Shown here: piece by piece, positions 20,901 to 32,900 of the stretch
Numbering within the stretch: position 1 is the first letter of the stretch
Layout of the letters: each line of letters opens with the position of its first letter
From: Plakobranchus ocellatus
Taxonomy: Eukaryota > Mollusca > Gastropoda > Plakobranchidae
Length of the DNA stretch: 42,815 nt
Direction of reading: 5' to 3'
Assembly: GCA_019648995.1 (NCBI GenBank)
Contig: BLXT01007044.1
Location: forward strand, 858,565-901,379
Made by a program: the position numbers and the translations under genes
The notes under the pieces: generated by a model
What the model was told of the DNA's origin: nothing
Databases searched by the model: none
What the model saw: the letters and a program-made list of their open reading frames with translations, nothing else

Positions 20901-23900
20901 AATTCAGTATTTCCCTGAGGCTATAATTGACCTGGAATACTGATAGTGAGAATATTATCATTATTACTCTTGTTACTACAATCGTCATCATCATCATCAT
21001 CATTGAAATAGTTGTCATGGTGTGCAAATGCAGATTTTTTTATGCCATCACTTGCAAATCATAAGGTTTGTAAAGTTTATGGTATGCATATGGAAAAATT
21101 ATCAACTAAACTGAAAAACATATCAATTAAGTTGAGCTAAAAAAATACACATTGATTTAAAAAATCGTCATTGTTTCCTGTTCCTTTTGTTCCAGACTCC
21201 TACAGAGGAAACAGCTGTGAAACAAACAACATCAGACTACACATCTCTTGTACGAAAATCTTTTTCCATTTGTTTCTCATTATCATATCCAAAGTCAGAA
21301 AATTACCAACAAAAATATTTTGAAGTCGCAAATTCAGATCCAAACATTAAACTCTCAACTGTAACTTTGCAGGTGTCGCTAGGTGTGGAGGTTATTGTTG
21401 GCTCTGACTCGATCATTTTCAGTTAGTTGTACACATAGGCAACTTTTAACTCTCCCAAGTAATGCTTACAATGGTTTGAGTTATTGTTTGTTGTATGATC
21501 TTTGAGTTTTCATTTAAAGGGTGGTACTGCTTTTCTTTTCATAGATGATTTGCCAGTTGTGTTCAGGATCTTTCAAACCTACAATGTTACTTCACATTTT
21601 TCGTCAAAAACAACCTGTTTCTCTTTGTTTCCTTCATTCAAAGTTCCGTTTTCTTTCTTGCTTTATCAGGAGGAGCAGCCAGCTAGCATGCGACCCTCTG
21701 ACATACGACCTTCTGACATCCTGGAGGGCAAGGACCAGAAAGTGATTAAGGTCAAACGCGGCTCAAAAATAAAGTGAGATTTATGCAGCATCACATTTTC
21801 TCCCCTCTCTCTTCACCTTTGCATCTCTTCCCTCTCTCACGTTTCTCTACTCCTCGTTCCCCTTTCCTCTCCTCTCCTGTCTCCTTCCTTTCCCTACTTC
21901 TCCAATACTCTCACCTCTCCCACATCATCCCCTTTCTGATAAAAAAAATTGAAAAAAAACAACATTGACTTGATGTATTTATGAAACACTTGAAGCCATT
22001 GTTTCTAAACTTGTATTTAATTTTGTACGTGAGTGATACTAGTTTTGTTTGTTTTCATTGCTATTTTTCATTATCCTTCATTGCAAGTAAGAATATTTGG
22101 GTTTGATGTTGCCATGAAATGTGTAATAGTTTATATGCAATAAGGTGGTGTGTGGTGTAAGACTCACATTGTGAAAAGCTCGGTGCTTAATCTTTGACAT
22201 ACTGGAGATTTCAAAGAGCATGCAACTATTGCATCTCACTATGCCATCCATTCTTCTGCTGACAAAAGTCCAGGAGTGTGTCCTCTTCGACACACTCCAG
22301 GTACATGAAATCATGCAGACTATATATATTTACTTGCCCGAGGTAAGCAATCAACAGCAAACAACAAAAAATCATGTTTGATATTGTTTTTATGCTTTGT
22401 CCTATAAATTTTGGGCAGACACATAAAGATTCGAAGGTCAGGCACCCTCAGACAGTTTAAAAAGTTTGCTCTAGGCCTTGATGTGAGCAGACCAAGCACA
22501 GCCGAGCAGCGGATGTTGCCGAGCAAGGATGCCGTCAGTATCCTGTCGGCTGAGACCATATCTGAGCATGACATGGATGAGATGGAGAGTACAGGCAGTG
22601 ATGACGACAGCGACACAGAAAACCAAAACAGGTCCTCTGTCTTACTCAGTAATAAAGAGATAATCACACAACCTCAGGCAATTTTTGTAAGATTCAATAA
22701 CCTGAGTGTGGGACAGTTAACACAAACATCTCTACCTTCAGCCTACCTCCCCTTACTGCTGCTAGTGCCAGAGTAGATCCAGCCTCACAGTATGGAAACT
22801 AACAGGCAGCAGGTGGCGCTTTGAGAGCAAAAGTTACATAATTATTGCTTGATGCAATCCATTGAGTTCGTGTAGAGGTCTGGGATCTAAGTGAGAAAAA
22901 TAACTGGCTAGTGAGGAGGCTTTAAGTAATTTTTGCACTGGACTGATGTTACTTGCAAGATTGGGCTCTGAATTTGTCACTCACTCTCTTCCACAAAAGC
23001 AAAGGTTCCCTTGTAATGCTTTTTTTTAGAGTTAGAGCTCTTATCACAGAGTTAGTTTTTATAGTCTACATTACATTTGAGTTGGTTTTAATTAACAGTT
23101 CATCCTCAAACAGTGTATTTTGATCTTTCAACAAACATCCACCACTTGAATTCTAAAAAGAAGAGAATTTTAAAAAGAGTAAGAGATATATAGTTTGATT
23201 GCTTTCATATAAGCATGGGAACAGTTTCCCTGAGACTACTTACAGTGTGTCACTGGTTACTGCAGAAGAAGAGCAAGAGGCTTGAGATATGAGTTGTCGT
23301 AATCAAGTTTCATTGTATATTGATATGTGTTTCAAAATTCTCTATGGGGTTAAGTAAGTTTACCTTGATAGTCACAGAGACCTTTAACTTACTGAATTAG
23401 TTCACCTCTAGAGAACGGTTTTATGATGTTGGTCAAATAGAATGAAATATAATTGCTGGAAAATTGTTTTTTTTTATGTTTTTTTTTCCTCTTGCTGCCT
23501 CTGATGCTGACTGACTGTATGTAAACATAGACAAGCAAAACAAAATGTCCAGAGCCCAGATGGAATAGAAGCAGATGAGGCCAGTGAAAATGATGAATCT
23601 GGAGACGATGAGAGAAAGGTCCATGCCGAGATGCAGAAATATGCAAGTGAGTGGAATGGACTGCATTCATAATATTCCAATTCAACCAGTTGAGAATGTT
23701 TGTATTTTTATTGTTAGGAAGACCTTGGATATCTGTATGGCCTGAAATATTAGCTTCTTCATTTAAAAGTAGGTTATTAGAAAATGCTAAGAGATCAACA
23801 TCAAAAATCAATCTTCGCTACATGTTTGAATTTTTTTATTGTTATTGAATCAAAGAATTTTCACTGGATATGTCTGTTACTAAAGAAATAGTGAGGTAAT

Positions 23901-26900
23901 TGTGGTATTTTGCTAATTTGGCCATACAACAATGGAATAACTAATGGAAGTGTTATATGATAGATAATCTAATTTCTTTTTGGTAACATTCTTAATGTAT
24001 TTTATTTCACCAAAACTCATTTATTCTTTCAAAAGCGCTATGAAAACACAGAAAAATGAACTGGACAAGAACTCTTCTGACAGGAAAGTCTTATTTGTGT
24101 GTCTCCTTTTTTTTATTTTGTACAGGTGAAGAGATGCCAGGGACTTCTGGTTTTGTCCGTCAAATATTCAGTGCTGATGTGCATGCTAAAGCACAGGTTT
24201 GTATGTGTTATGTCACATGCATAAGTATGTGTATGTCTGTAACACAGTGAGTGATGATATACATGCTAAAGCACAGGTTTGTATGTGTGCATGTCACATG
24301 CATAAGTATGTGTATATCTGTAACACAGTGAGTGCTGATGTGCATGCTAAAGCACAGGTTTGTATGTGTGTATGTCACATGCACAAGTATGTGTATATCT
24401 GTAACACAGTGAGTGCTGACGTGCATGCTAAAGCACAGGTTTGTATGTGTGTATGTCACATGCAAAAGTATGTGTATGTCTGTAACACAGTCAGTGATGA
24501 CGTTCATGCTAAAGCACAGGTTTGTATGTGTGTATGTCACATGCACAAGTATGTGTATGTCTGTACAACAGTGAGTGCTGACGTGCATGCTAAAGCACAA
24601 GTGTGTGAGTGATTGTTGATATGTCTAGTCCACCATTATATTGCAGATCTCAGGGCAGCTGTGTGTGACTGACTGACCGTTTGTTGATATGTCTAGACCA
24701 CCATTATATTGCTGATCTCAGGGCAGCTGTGTGTGACTGGTTGACCAATTGTTTATATGTCTAATCCACCGTTGTATTGCTGATGTCAGGGCAGCTGTGT
24801 GTGACTGACTGACTGTCGATATGTCTAGTACACCGTTATATTGCTGATCTCAGGGAAGCTGTTTGTGACTGACTGACCGATTATTGATATGTCTAGTCCA
24901 CCATTATATTGCTGATCTCAGGTCAGCTGTGTGTGACTGACTGACCGTTTGTTGATATGTCTAGTCCACCATTATATTGCTGATCTCAGGGCAGCTGTGT
25001 GTGACTGACTGACCGTTTGTTGATATGTCTAGACCACCATTATATTGCTGATCTCAGGGCAGCTGTGTGTGAAAAATAAATTATTCTATTTTCAACTTTG
25101 CAGGATGATGCATCAGACTCTGAAGATGGTGATAATTCAGATGAGACCAGCAGCGATGACAGTGATGATGACGATGATGATGGGAAGTCTGAGCCACAAA
25201 AGTTAGTTTAGCTTATATATCTACAAGTGGCTATTGGAATTTTTCAAAGCAAAAATAAAATTGGCGCTAATCATGACAGCAAGGGGGGCAGGAAGTGAAC
25301 AGGAAGGGGGCATAGTATCTAGATGAGTCGAAGTAAGTAACAATCCAGCAAAGCAAGTTAACATGATACTGACTGCTGGACTTTCTGCTGTATTAATGAA
25401 ATTGGGATCTCACAAAGTCTCAGATAGGAAAATAATTCAGTTTTTCATGCAGAGATTTATTTGAGTACAAGTTTTAAGTTACATGAGGAACCAGATAATT
25501 TGTACCCACATCTGTTGTAATGATAGATACCTACATAGATTCAGCCTTTTAGTCCAAAAATTCGACCATCTTGTTGAATGTTGCTCAAGAGTGAATACAA
25601 TCATTTTCTAAATGTGTTTTTTCAGTGTGTTGATTCTGTCTCTTTGGTGTATCGTTAAATATATCAGGGACACTTTTTCGTTTTCATTTCTTAGTAAATA
25701 AAATGTTAAGAAACTGAACATAAAAGTTTTTGAAAGAATAAAGGTAGATTTTCAATTTTAGACATTCCATCATTCTTCTTAAATCAATTGTTTTTTGCAT
25801 CTAATAGGTATTTTTTTTTCTCTATGGCTTCCTGCTTCTTCAGGAAAGCTCTTGCTCCACCTGTGCCTCCCATGTCTCCGCCAGTTACTGCAGAACCAGC
25901 CAATGTAAGAACATATGAGAAGCCAACACAGAGGGAGCCACTGTATGAAACCATTGATCACTTGAGAAAGTCAAGGGGAACAAGTGGAGGTGAGAGAAGG
26001 GTGTCCGATGGAGATGGTCTGAACTTCTTTCATTCAGACGAATGGGGAGACAAACAGAAGAAAAATTCCAAGGGGGGTAAGGCTGCACGAATTTTTGTGG
26101 GTGAACATTTGTCATGAGAGTAAAGACTGATCTCAATGAGTCAGATCTTATCCATAAGGCTTTTTTAGAAAAAGATTAAAAGGCTATTTTTTCCCTTTCT
26201 GTGCTCTTGAAATGTTTGTAGCTTGGAATGCAAACAAAACACCTCTCCTGAGTTTTACCATCACAAGCTCACAGAATGTGGGTTCAGACTGTATCAGTGC
26301 TGTACACTGTTTGAAAAAGAGCTAGCGACCATTTGAACTGGTTTGATCACATTTGTCACAGCTGCAGTATTACACAAGTCTGTGTTGTTTACTTTTTTCC
26401 CTAAGAGAAAACCTGCAAGTGTGCAATGCTAGGAGCATTAGCAGGAAATAAAAGCCACAGCAGCTTTATCTTGAGTGGTCACTAATAAAAACCATAAGAT
26501 GGAGGCAATTACAATTTGCAGGACATATTTGCTGACTCAAGGGTTTAGAATATTGAGCAATCACTGGAAAGATTGAAGGCAAATGTAGAAGATGCAGACA
26601 GAGAATAACTTTTATCAAAAGTCTTGACTCATGGACCATAGGAAATGGTGGCAACAACAACCTTTATAGGATAACTGAGAACAGATTTGAATGGACGAAC
26701 ATGATCACCAATGTTTGTTCCAGACGGGGCAACAGTTGGACAAGATAAAAACGATCATAGATCACTTGAAATCATAAATTCATCTGTTTTCTCTTTGTGT
26801 CTTTATAACTTCTACTTATTGCCTAACTTATTCACACTGGTTACATTAATTTGTCAAACCATTAGCCTTCCGAAAAACTTCGAGATTGATCAGGGCTCTA

Positions 26901-26943
26901 GAACTCTAGAACACTAGGTGTAAACTTAAATGTTTTTCTCCAC

Positions 26944-26989
<46 letters not shown>

Positions 26990-29900
26990 GTGGAGAAAAA
27001 CGTTGAAGTTTATAGGTTTATATATATATATATGTAGAAAACAACATTAAATCACAGTGCAACTTTCTCTTGTTAAATAAAGAATGGTGATGACCGTGCA
27101 TATTAATGACAATCATGAGGAGGGAGTAAATATACATATTTTTTTTTTCTATTTAGTGGCTTCCGTCAGTTAACCTTGTTAAATCGAAGATGATAACTTT
27201 GAACACATTAATTTTTTCCAATGAATCTGAAAATTCAGTGCTCGCCTGCATTTAGGAAATGCACAGGATTTTCTCTTCACATATTGTAGATCATTTACAA
27301 TTTTAGCAACGTGAACAAAATTTGGGACATTCTTCTGAGATTTTGGTTGGATTCTGTTTCAATTTGAATCTTTTGAATGTGGTTGTAAGTTAATTTTATC
27401 CTCAATGGTAAATCGCACTTTCTGTTCAAGTGTATGGACAAAGGCTTGCTGCTTTTTTTGTCATCTCCACATGAAAGTAGCTGCTCCTCGGGAATTGCCA
27501 ACAGGATGGAAAGCAAAATTTTGGGAAATGTCTGATAATAAATTTTCATTTTTTTCCATATTACAATAATTTTTGATTAGCAATCTACCAACACATCTAA
27601 TAACATATTGTGCTGTATACGGGGCGTCAGTGAGAAGTTAATTAGTTAACGAACACTGAAGACAAAAGTACAAAGCCAATTTTTCCTATAATAATTTTTA
27701 TTTTTCTTTAAATGCTAAAGAGCTCTTAACTTTTCTGGTATCTATCTTAAAGCCAAAACAAAAGTACTACTATTTCCTTTCCCACACATTCAACCTTTAT
27801 ATCTTCTGAATAATAGTATTTGCCAATCCCCTCTCGACTTGAAAGGACGGGGTTAAACCGTAAGGCCTGTCAGTTATAACTTGGCCTTGCCCCTCAGACA
27901 GGTACAGTGAAACATTCAGTTATGAAAGGGCGCACAGTGTACAATAGTTGACACACCATTATTATCACATGCCGCCCCCAAAAGACAATAATCTTAGGAG
28001 AAGAATTATTGGGAAAAGAAAGTAATAAAGGTATGTTAACCTAATATAACAAGCTCACAATAAAGGCGAGGAAAAAAAATAAGGAAAAATAAGGTATACG
28101 ATGCGTGAATGAATGAATGAATGGATGAATGAAAAGAACATTGGAAATACAGTATGCTGTCACAAATAAAAGTTGGCGTAAAAACTATGCATCGAATAAA
28201 ACGTATATGCGTATATCGTAAAAAAAAAAAGGAAGTCGGTGAAAATTACTGTACCAGTATGTAAGAAGTAGGCTGCAGGAGTCTATAATGCAAAAATCGA
28301 GATGTAATGTAGGAAAGAAATGTGGCCTAACATGATAACATCAGTTCAGAGCGATGAACCGAAATTCATCAAACAGCGCAAAGTGTGACGGGAAGGGGAA
28401 CATTAATCATGAGTGCACGAGGCGAAGTTCGCAGCTCGACGGTGAATTTCTCGTCAAGCAGAACGAAGGATGGTAAACGGAAACGTCACTAATGGTTTGT
28501 GTGGTAGACATGATATGAGGAAATTGTCGAAGTTGGAAGAAGGGGGACATCAAAGAAAGTGAATGAAGTTGACTTCACTTAAGTTCCTGCCAAGCAGAGA
28601 AAGAGAAAAGAAAAAAAAATGTGTACATGTAAAAGACAGAAGACAACATACATGGCCAAGAAATGGGTCCTAAAATATATACATGTACATAAGGGTTTGC
28701 ATACATTGCAGCATTAAAGTAAATGAATACAGCTGTAGTAAGTAAAATTAAGGCATAAAATGTTTTACAAAAATTGAAGGTGACAGTGAGTGTCAAAACG
28801 TACGAAAAATATCCCATAACTAACACAATTCCATTATGTGCAGTACAATAAGCGGGCAAAAAAGCATCTCGGATTACAATTTTTCAAATAAAGGTAAATA
28901 TAATACATAAGATGAGGCACAGTGGCGTGAAGAGGTCAATGGTGGCAGGCTTACAAAGAGAGCTACAGAAAGGGGGGCGGAATCGCAAGAACATTTGCCT
29001 TCGCTGTCTTATCGAGTTTATGGAATGGAACCCAAACGGCATCACTCGAGGACTCCCCTTTGAAACTGACTAAGTAGTAAATAGTATCGCCGCTAGCCTT
29101 TTGGCCAATCACTCTTTTGATTTTGTAAGAAATGTCACTATCTTCAGACAAGGCGCCATGAGACAAAGACTCGTTGTACATGACCGGGTTTTTTGACTGG
29201 AGTCTTGCAGAGTGTCAGATAGCCGGAACGTGAGAAGGATTGCCAGCGCTCAGATCAGGGGATATGGCGGGTGTATTGTGGAATTTCGACACGGGTGGCC
29301 ACTAACGGGGGAAAATCATCCGGGGAAAACACAAATGATGGGTTGTTAGCGCGTACGTACGCCTTCTTACAACGATTAAGATGAATGTTGGGGAAAAGTT
29401 TATCTCTGTGAGGGTCACGAAGTACAACGATATGATTAGATTTGACTTCGTGAATTACAAAAGGCCCGCTGTATGAATAGTGAAACTTTCTGGCTGGGCC
29501 GCAATACTCGGCATTGAGATAAACATAATCACCGGTCTGAACAGTCAATGGGTGTATCTTTCGGTTAGCTTTGGCACACATACGCGCTTGCATGGTTTCA
29601 ATGTTCTCTTTCACGTACTGTCTTTTCATATCCAACTTTCTCTGTTGATTGTTCATGTAATGACGAACTTCCGCGGTGTCAGACAGTAGACTGTTCTGAC
29701 TGAGTGAGGCGGACAAGTGAAATTGCGGTTCCTGCCCGTAAAGTACCATGAATGGGGAATACCCTGTCGTGGAATGTACAGAGGTATTGATGGAGAAAGT
29801 GATGGCGCTGAGAACAGAATCCCAATTTGTCTTATTGTTGTTAAGAAAAGGTGTAAGTCGCTCAGCCATTGACTTATGCACTCTTTCAATGCCACCCAGT

Positions 29901-32900
29901 ACAAAATGAGAGAACGCGGGAGTGAACTGTTGAGGAACGTCTAATAATTGACAAACATGTTTTGTTATAACAGACATCATTTCAGTACCCAGATCGCTCA
30001 GCAGTCAGTCAGGCACACCGTACAATGTACACAAGTCAAAAATAGCATTAGAAACACTGATACTATCTTTAGATTTCAAAGGCACCGCATGCACAAATTT
30101 ACTTAAGGTACAAATAGCAGTAAAAACATAAGCGTTGCCCTGGGCAGTGAGCGGTAAGGGACCAAACAAATCTATTTCCCACACTGAAAAAGGCTTTGAA
30201 AAGACAGGTATGGCAGTCACTGGTGATTTGTTATGTCTAACAATTTTCCGTCTTTGACAGAGGTCGCAAGATTTGACAAAATCAGAAATCAGCACAGACA
30301 TTCTCTCAAAGTAAAAATCAGCTTTCACTCTTTGCAACGTGGCAGTGATGCCAGCATGAGCAGCAAGGGGTGAAGAATGATACATGTCAATAACAGGTTT
30401 CTGAAGTACTTTGGGTAGAACAAATATGTAGTCAAGAGAAACAAACTTTCTCTTCGTTTTTGGCTCGCAAGAGTGAAACAAAACTCCATCTATCAGAGAA
30501 TAGTGAGGTTGTTTTAATAAAATTTGGCGTGACAATTTTTGAGAGGATGGCAGTGTACCATTCTCCAGATAAGTGATGATGGGGGAAAGGTCGGGATCTT
30601 TCTTCTGAAGAGTTGACACAGTTGCGAGCGAAAAACTTGAAGAATTGAACACATTCAAGAGAACTATCAGTTTGATTGCTGGGCAATGTATCTAAGCAAT
30701 CATAATAGCATTCTGTTTCCTGATCATCCGATGGAGGCAAATCGTTTACGGTATCGGAGGAAACATTCGATTGGCATGACTTAGACAGGTTCGAACCCGA
30801 AGCATCGATAACGGACCTTGATGTGGACGGAATAGCCGACTGCATAGGCACGTCGTCAGGTCGACTAGCCTGTTTCCCCATTCTTTTACTTTTTCTTTTC
30901 TTTTTGTTCGTCACTGAAACAGCTGTGACTGCGTTTACGGATTGCGGTCGGATGCCATTTCTATGCCTGCTATCAGATGCCTCATTTTCTGTATCGGCAT
31001 CATAATCATCAATCAGTAAAACCGAGAAGGGATTAGGAGTACAAAACTGGGAACTAGAGTCAATTGAATGAATTTGTGATGAAGATATATTTACAACAGA
31101 GACAATGTTAGGCGTAGGGTTTACACTGAAATCTGGCTGACCATTAGGGATCAAATTGTTTACATCACTATCAGAAACATTCAAAACATCTCTCAGGGTT
31201 TGACCTGTTGGCAGATTGATAACAGAGGGTTTTTCATGAACATAAGGAAAGTGAGGATCATGCTCAGAGGGACTATCTATTTCATGTTCGGGTTGGTTCT
31301 GTGGCGCACAGCGAGATAAGGCGTCTGGGACAGACATTTCAGCAGCAGGCTTATACACAATTTGAAAATCAAATTGTTGAAGAATTGTCAGCCATCTTTC
31401 ATAGATAGCGCCACGAAATTGCTTTTGGAATAGGGGTTTTAGGCATTGATGATCACATTGGAGTATGAAATGCCTGCCTCGTAAATATGCGGCGCAATCA
31501 AGGATAGCATGGACCATTCCAAGCAGTTCAAGTTTTGTGGGGCCATAACTTCTTTGATATTTTTTTCAGAGACTTAGACCCGACCGAACCACTCTGATTC
31601 TATCGTCCGCGCTGAGTCCAAAAATATAACATATAACCAGTGCCACGTGAGCATGAATCCACGCTTAAAATGAGCGGTAAATCAGTGCGAGGATAAGACA
31701 GGGACTTTGAACGAATGAGCGCGTCCTTTAACGCTAAGAAAGATGGTTCACATGCATCAGTCCAGTCAAATTTTACATATTTTTTAAGAAGTTCTGAAAG
31801 GGGAAAGCCGATACTTGAAAAATTGGGAATGAATTTTCGAAAACAGTTCATAAAACTGAGAAATCTTTTTAGTTCTTTTTGACTTTGGGGTCGAGGGTAA
31901 TTTTTGACAGTTTGTATTTTGTCATCAGGTGGCTTCATACCATCAGCACTGATTTCATGACCAAGGAAAACGCATTTGTCACGGGCAAACTGACATTTCT
32001 CAGGGTTAAGTTTGAGTCCAGCAGAAATAAAGCAATCAAGCAAAACTCTCAGATCTGACAAATGAGCTTCCCAGGAGTGGTTGAACAGAACACAATCATC
32101 AATATAGCACAAGACATTAGCATTGGACAGAGAGGGGTGTTTTAACAGTTTGTCCATGCAAAAAGCGAAATAATTGGGGGCTGTTTTTATTCCTTGAGGA
32201 ACCCGTAAAAATTTGAAACCGCCAACATGGGTATTAAAAGCAGTATGGTTTGATCAGGATTCAGATATTTTCATTTGGAAGAAACCAGAGCTGAGATCGA
32301 AGCAAGAAGTAAACTTTGGGTGACTGTTATTAACCGATTCCGTTAAGTCCTGAATATCGGGGATCGGGTAGCGGAATTCTTCAGTCTGTGAATTAAGGAA
32401 TCTAAAATCTACACAAAACCTATACGATCGAAGACTGCTTTCTTTTTCAGAAGTGTTCTTTGTCTCTGATTTTGTTCTTTTTTCGACTAAAACTACAGGA
32501 CTGGTTATTGGAATATCTTCATGAGCAGATAAAGGAGCAATGATACCTTACTCAAGAAGATGTTCAAGCTGGTGCTCTAAGACCTTTGTCTTGTCAGGAG
32601 ATAACCGATATGGTTTCTGGTGCTTCGGTCTCGCGTCTAGCTTCAACCTGATTGACATCTCTGCAATGTCACATTTCCCCAAATCAGGGTTGTCTTTGCT
32701 GACAAATGCCTTACGTTTGGCAAAAAGCAATTGATATAATTCTAATTTCATGGGATCAGTCAGGTTGTCAGATGCCTCCAAACCAATGTCCTTTATAAAT
32801 TTCTCAAGATCATCGGGACTTTTTTGCAATGATGAAGTGTTAGAAGCAGTGGAAGATAAATGAATTGTAGTATTATTTTCAAAAGGTTGAAAATCACAAA

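Noticed and set aside
24199..24612. A 137-residue + frame and a 130-residue antisense frame of Cys/His repeats
   Set aside because: Both arise because the 81-bp minisatellite period is a multiple of three. The unit contains intron and splice signals, and the first 80-bp unit breaks the frame from exon 11.
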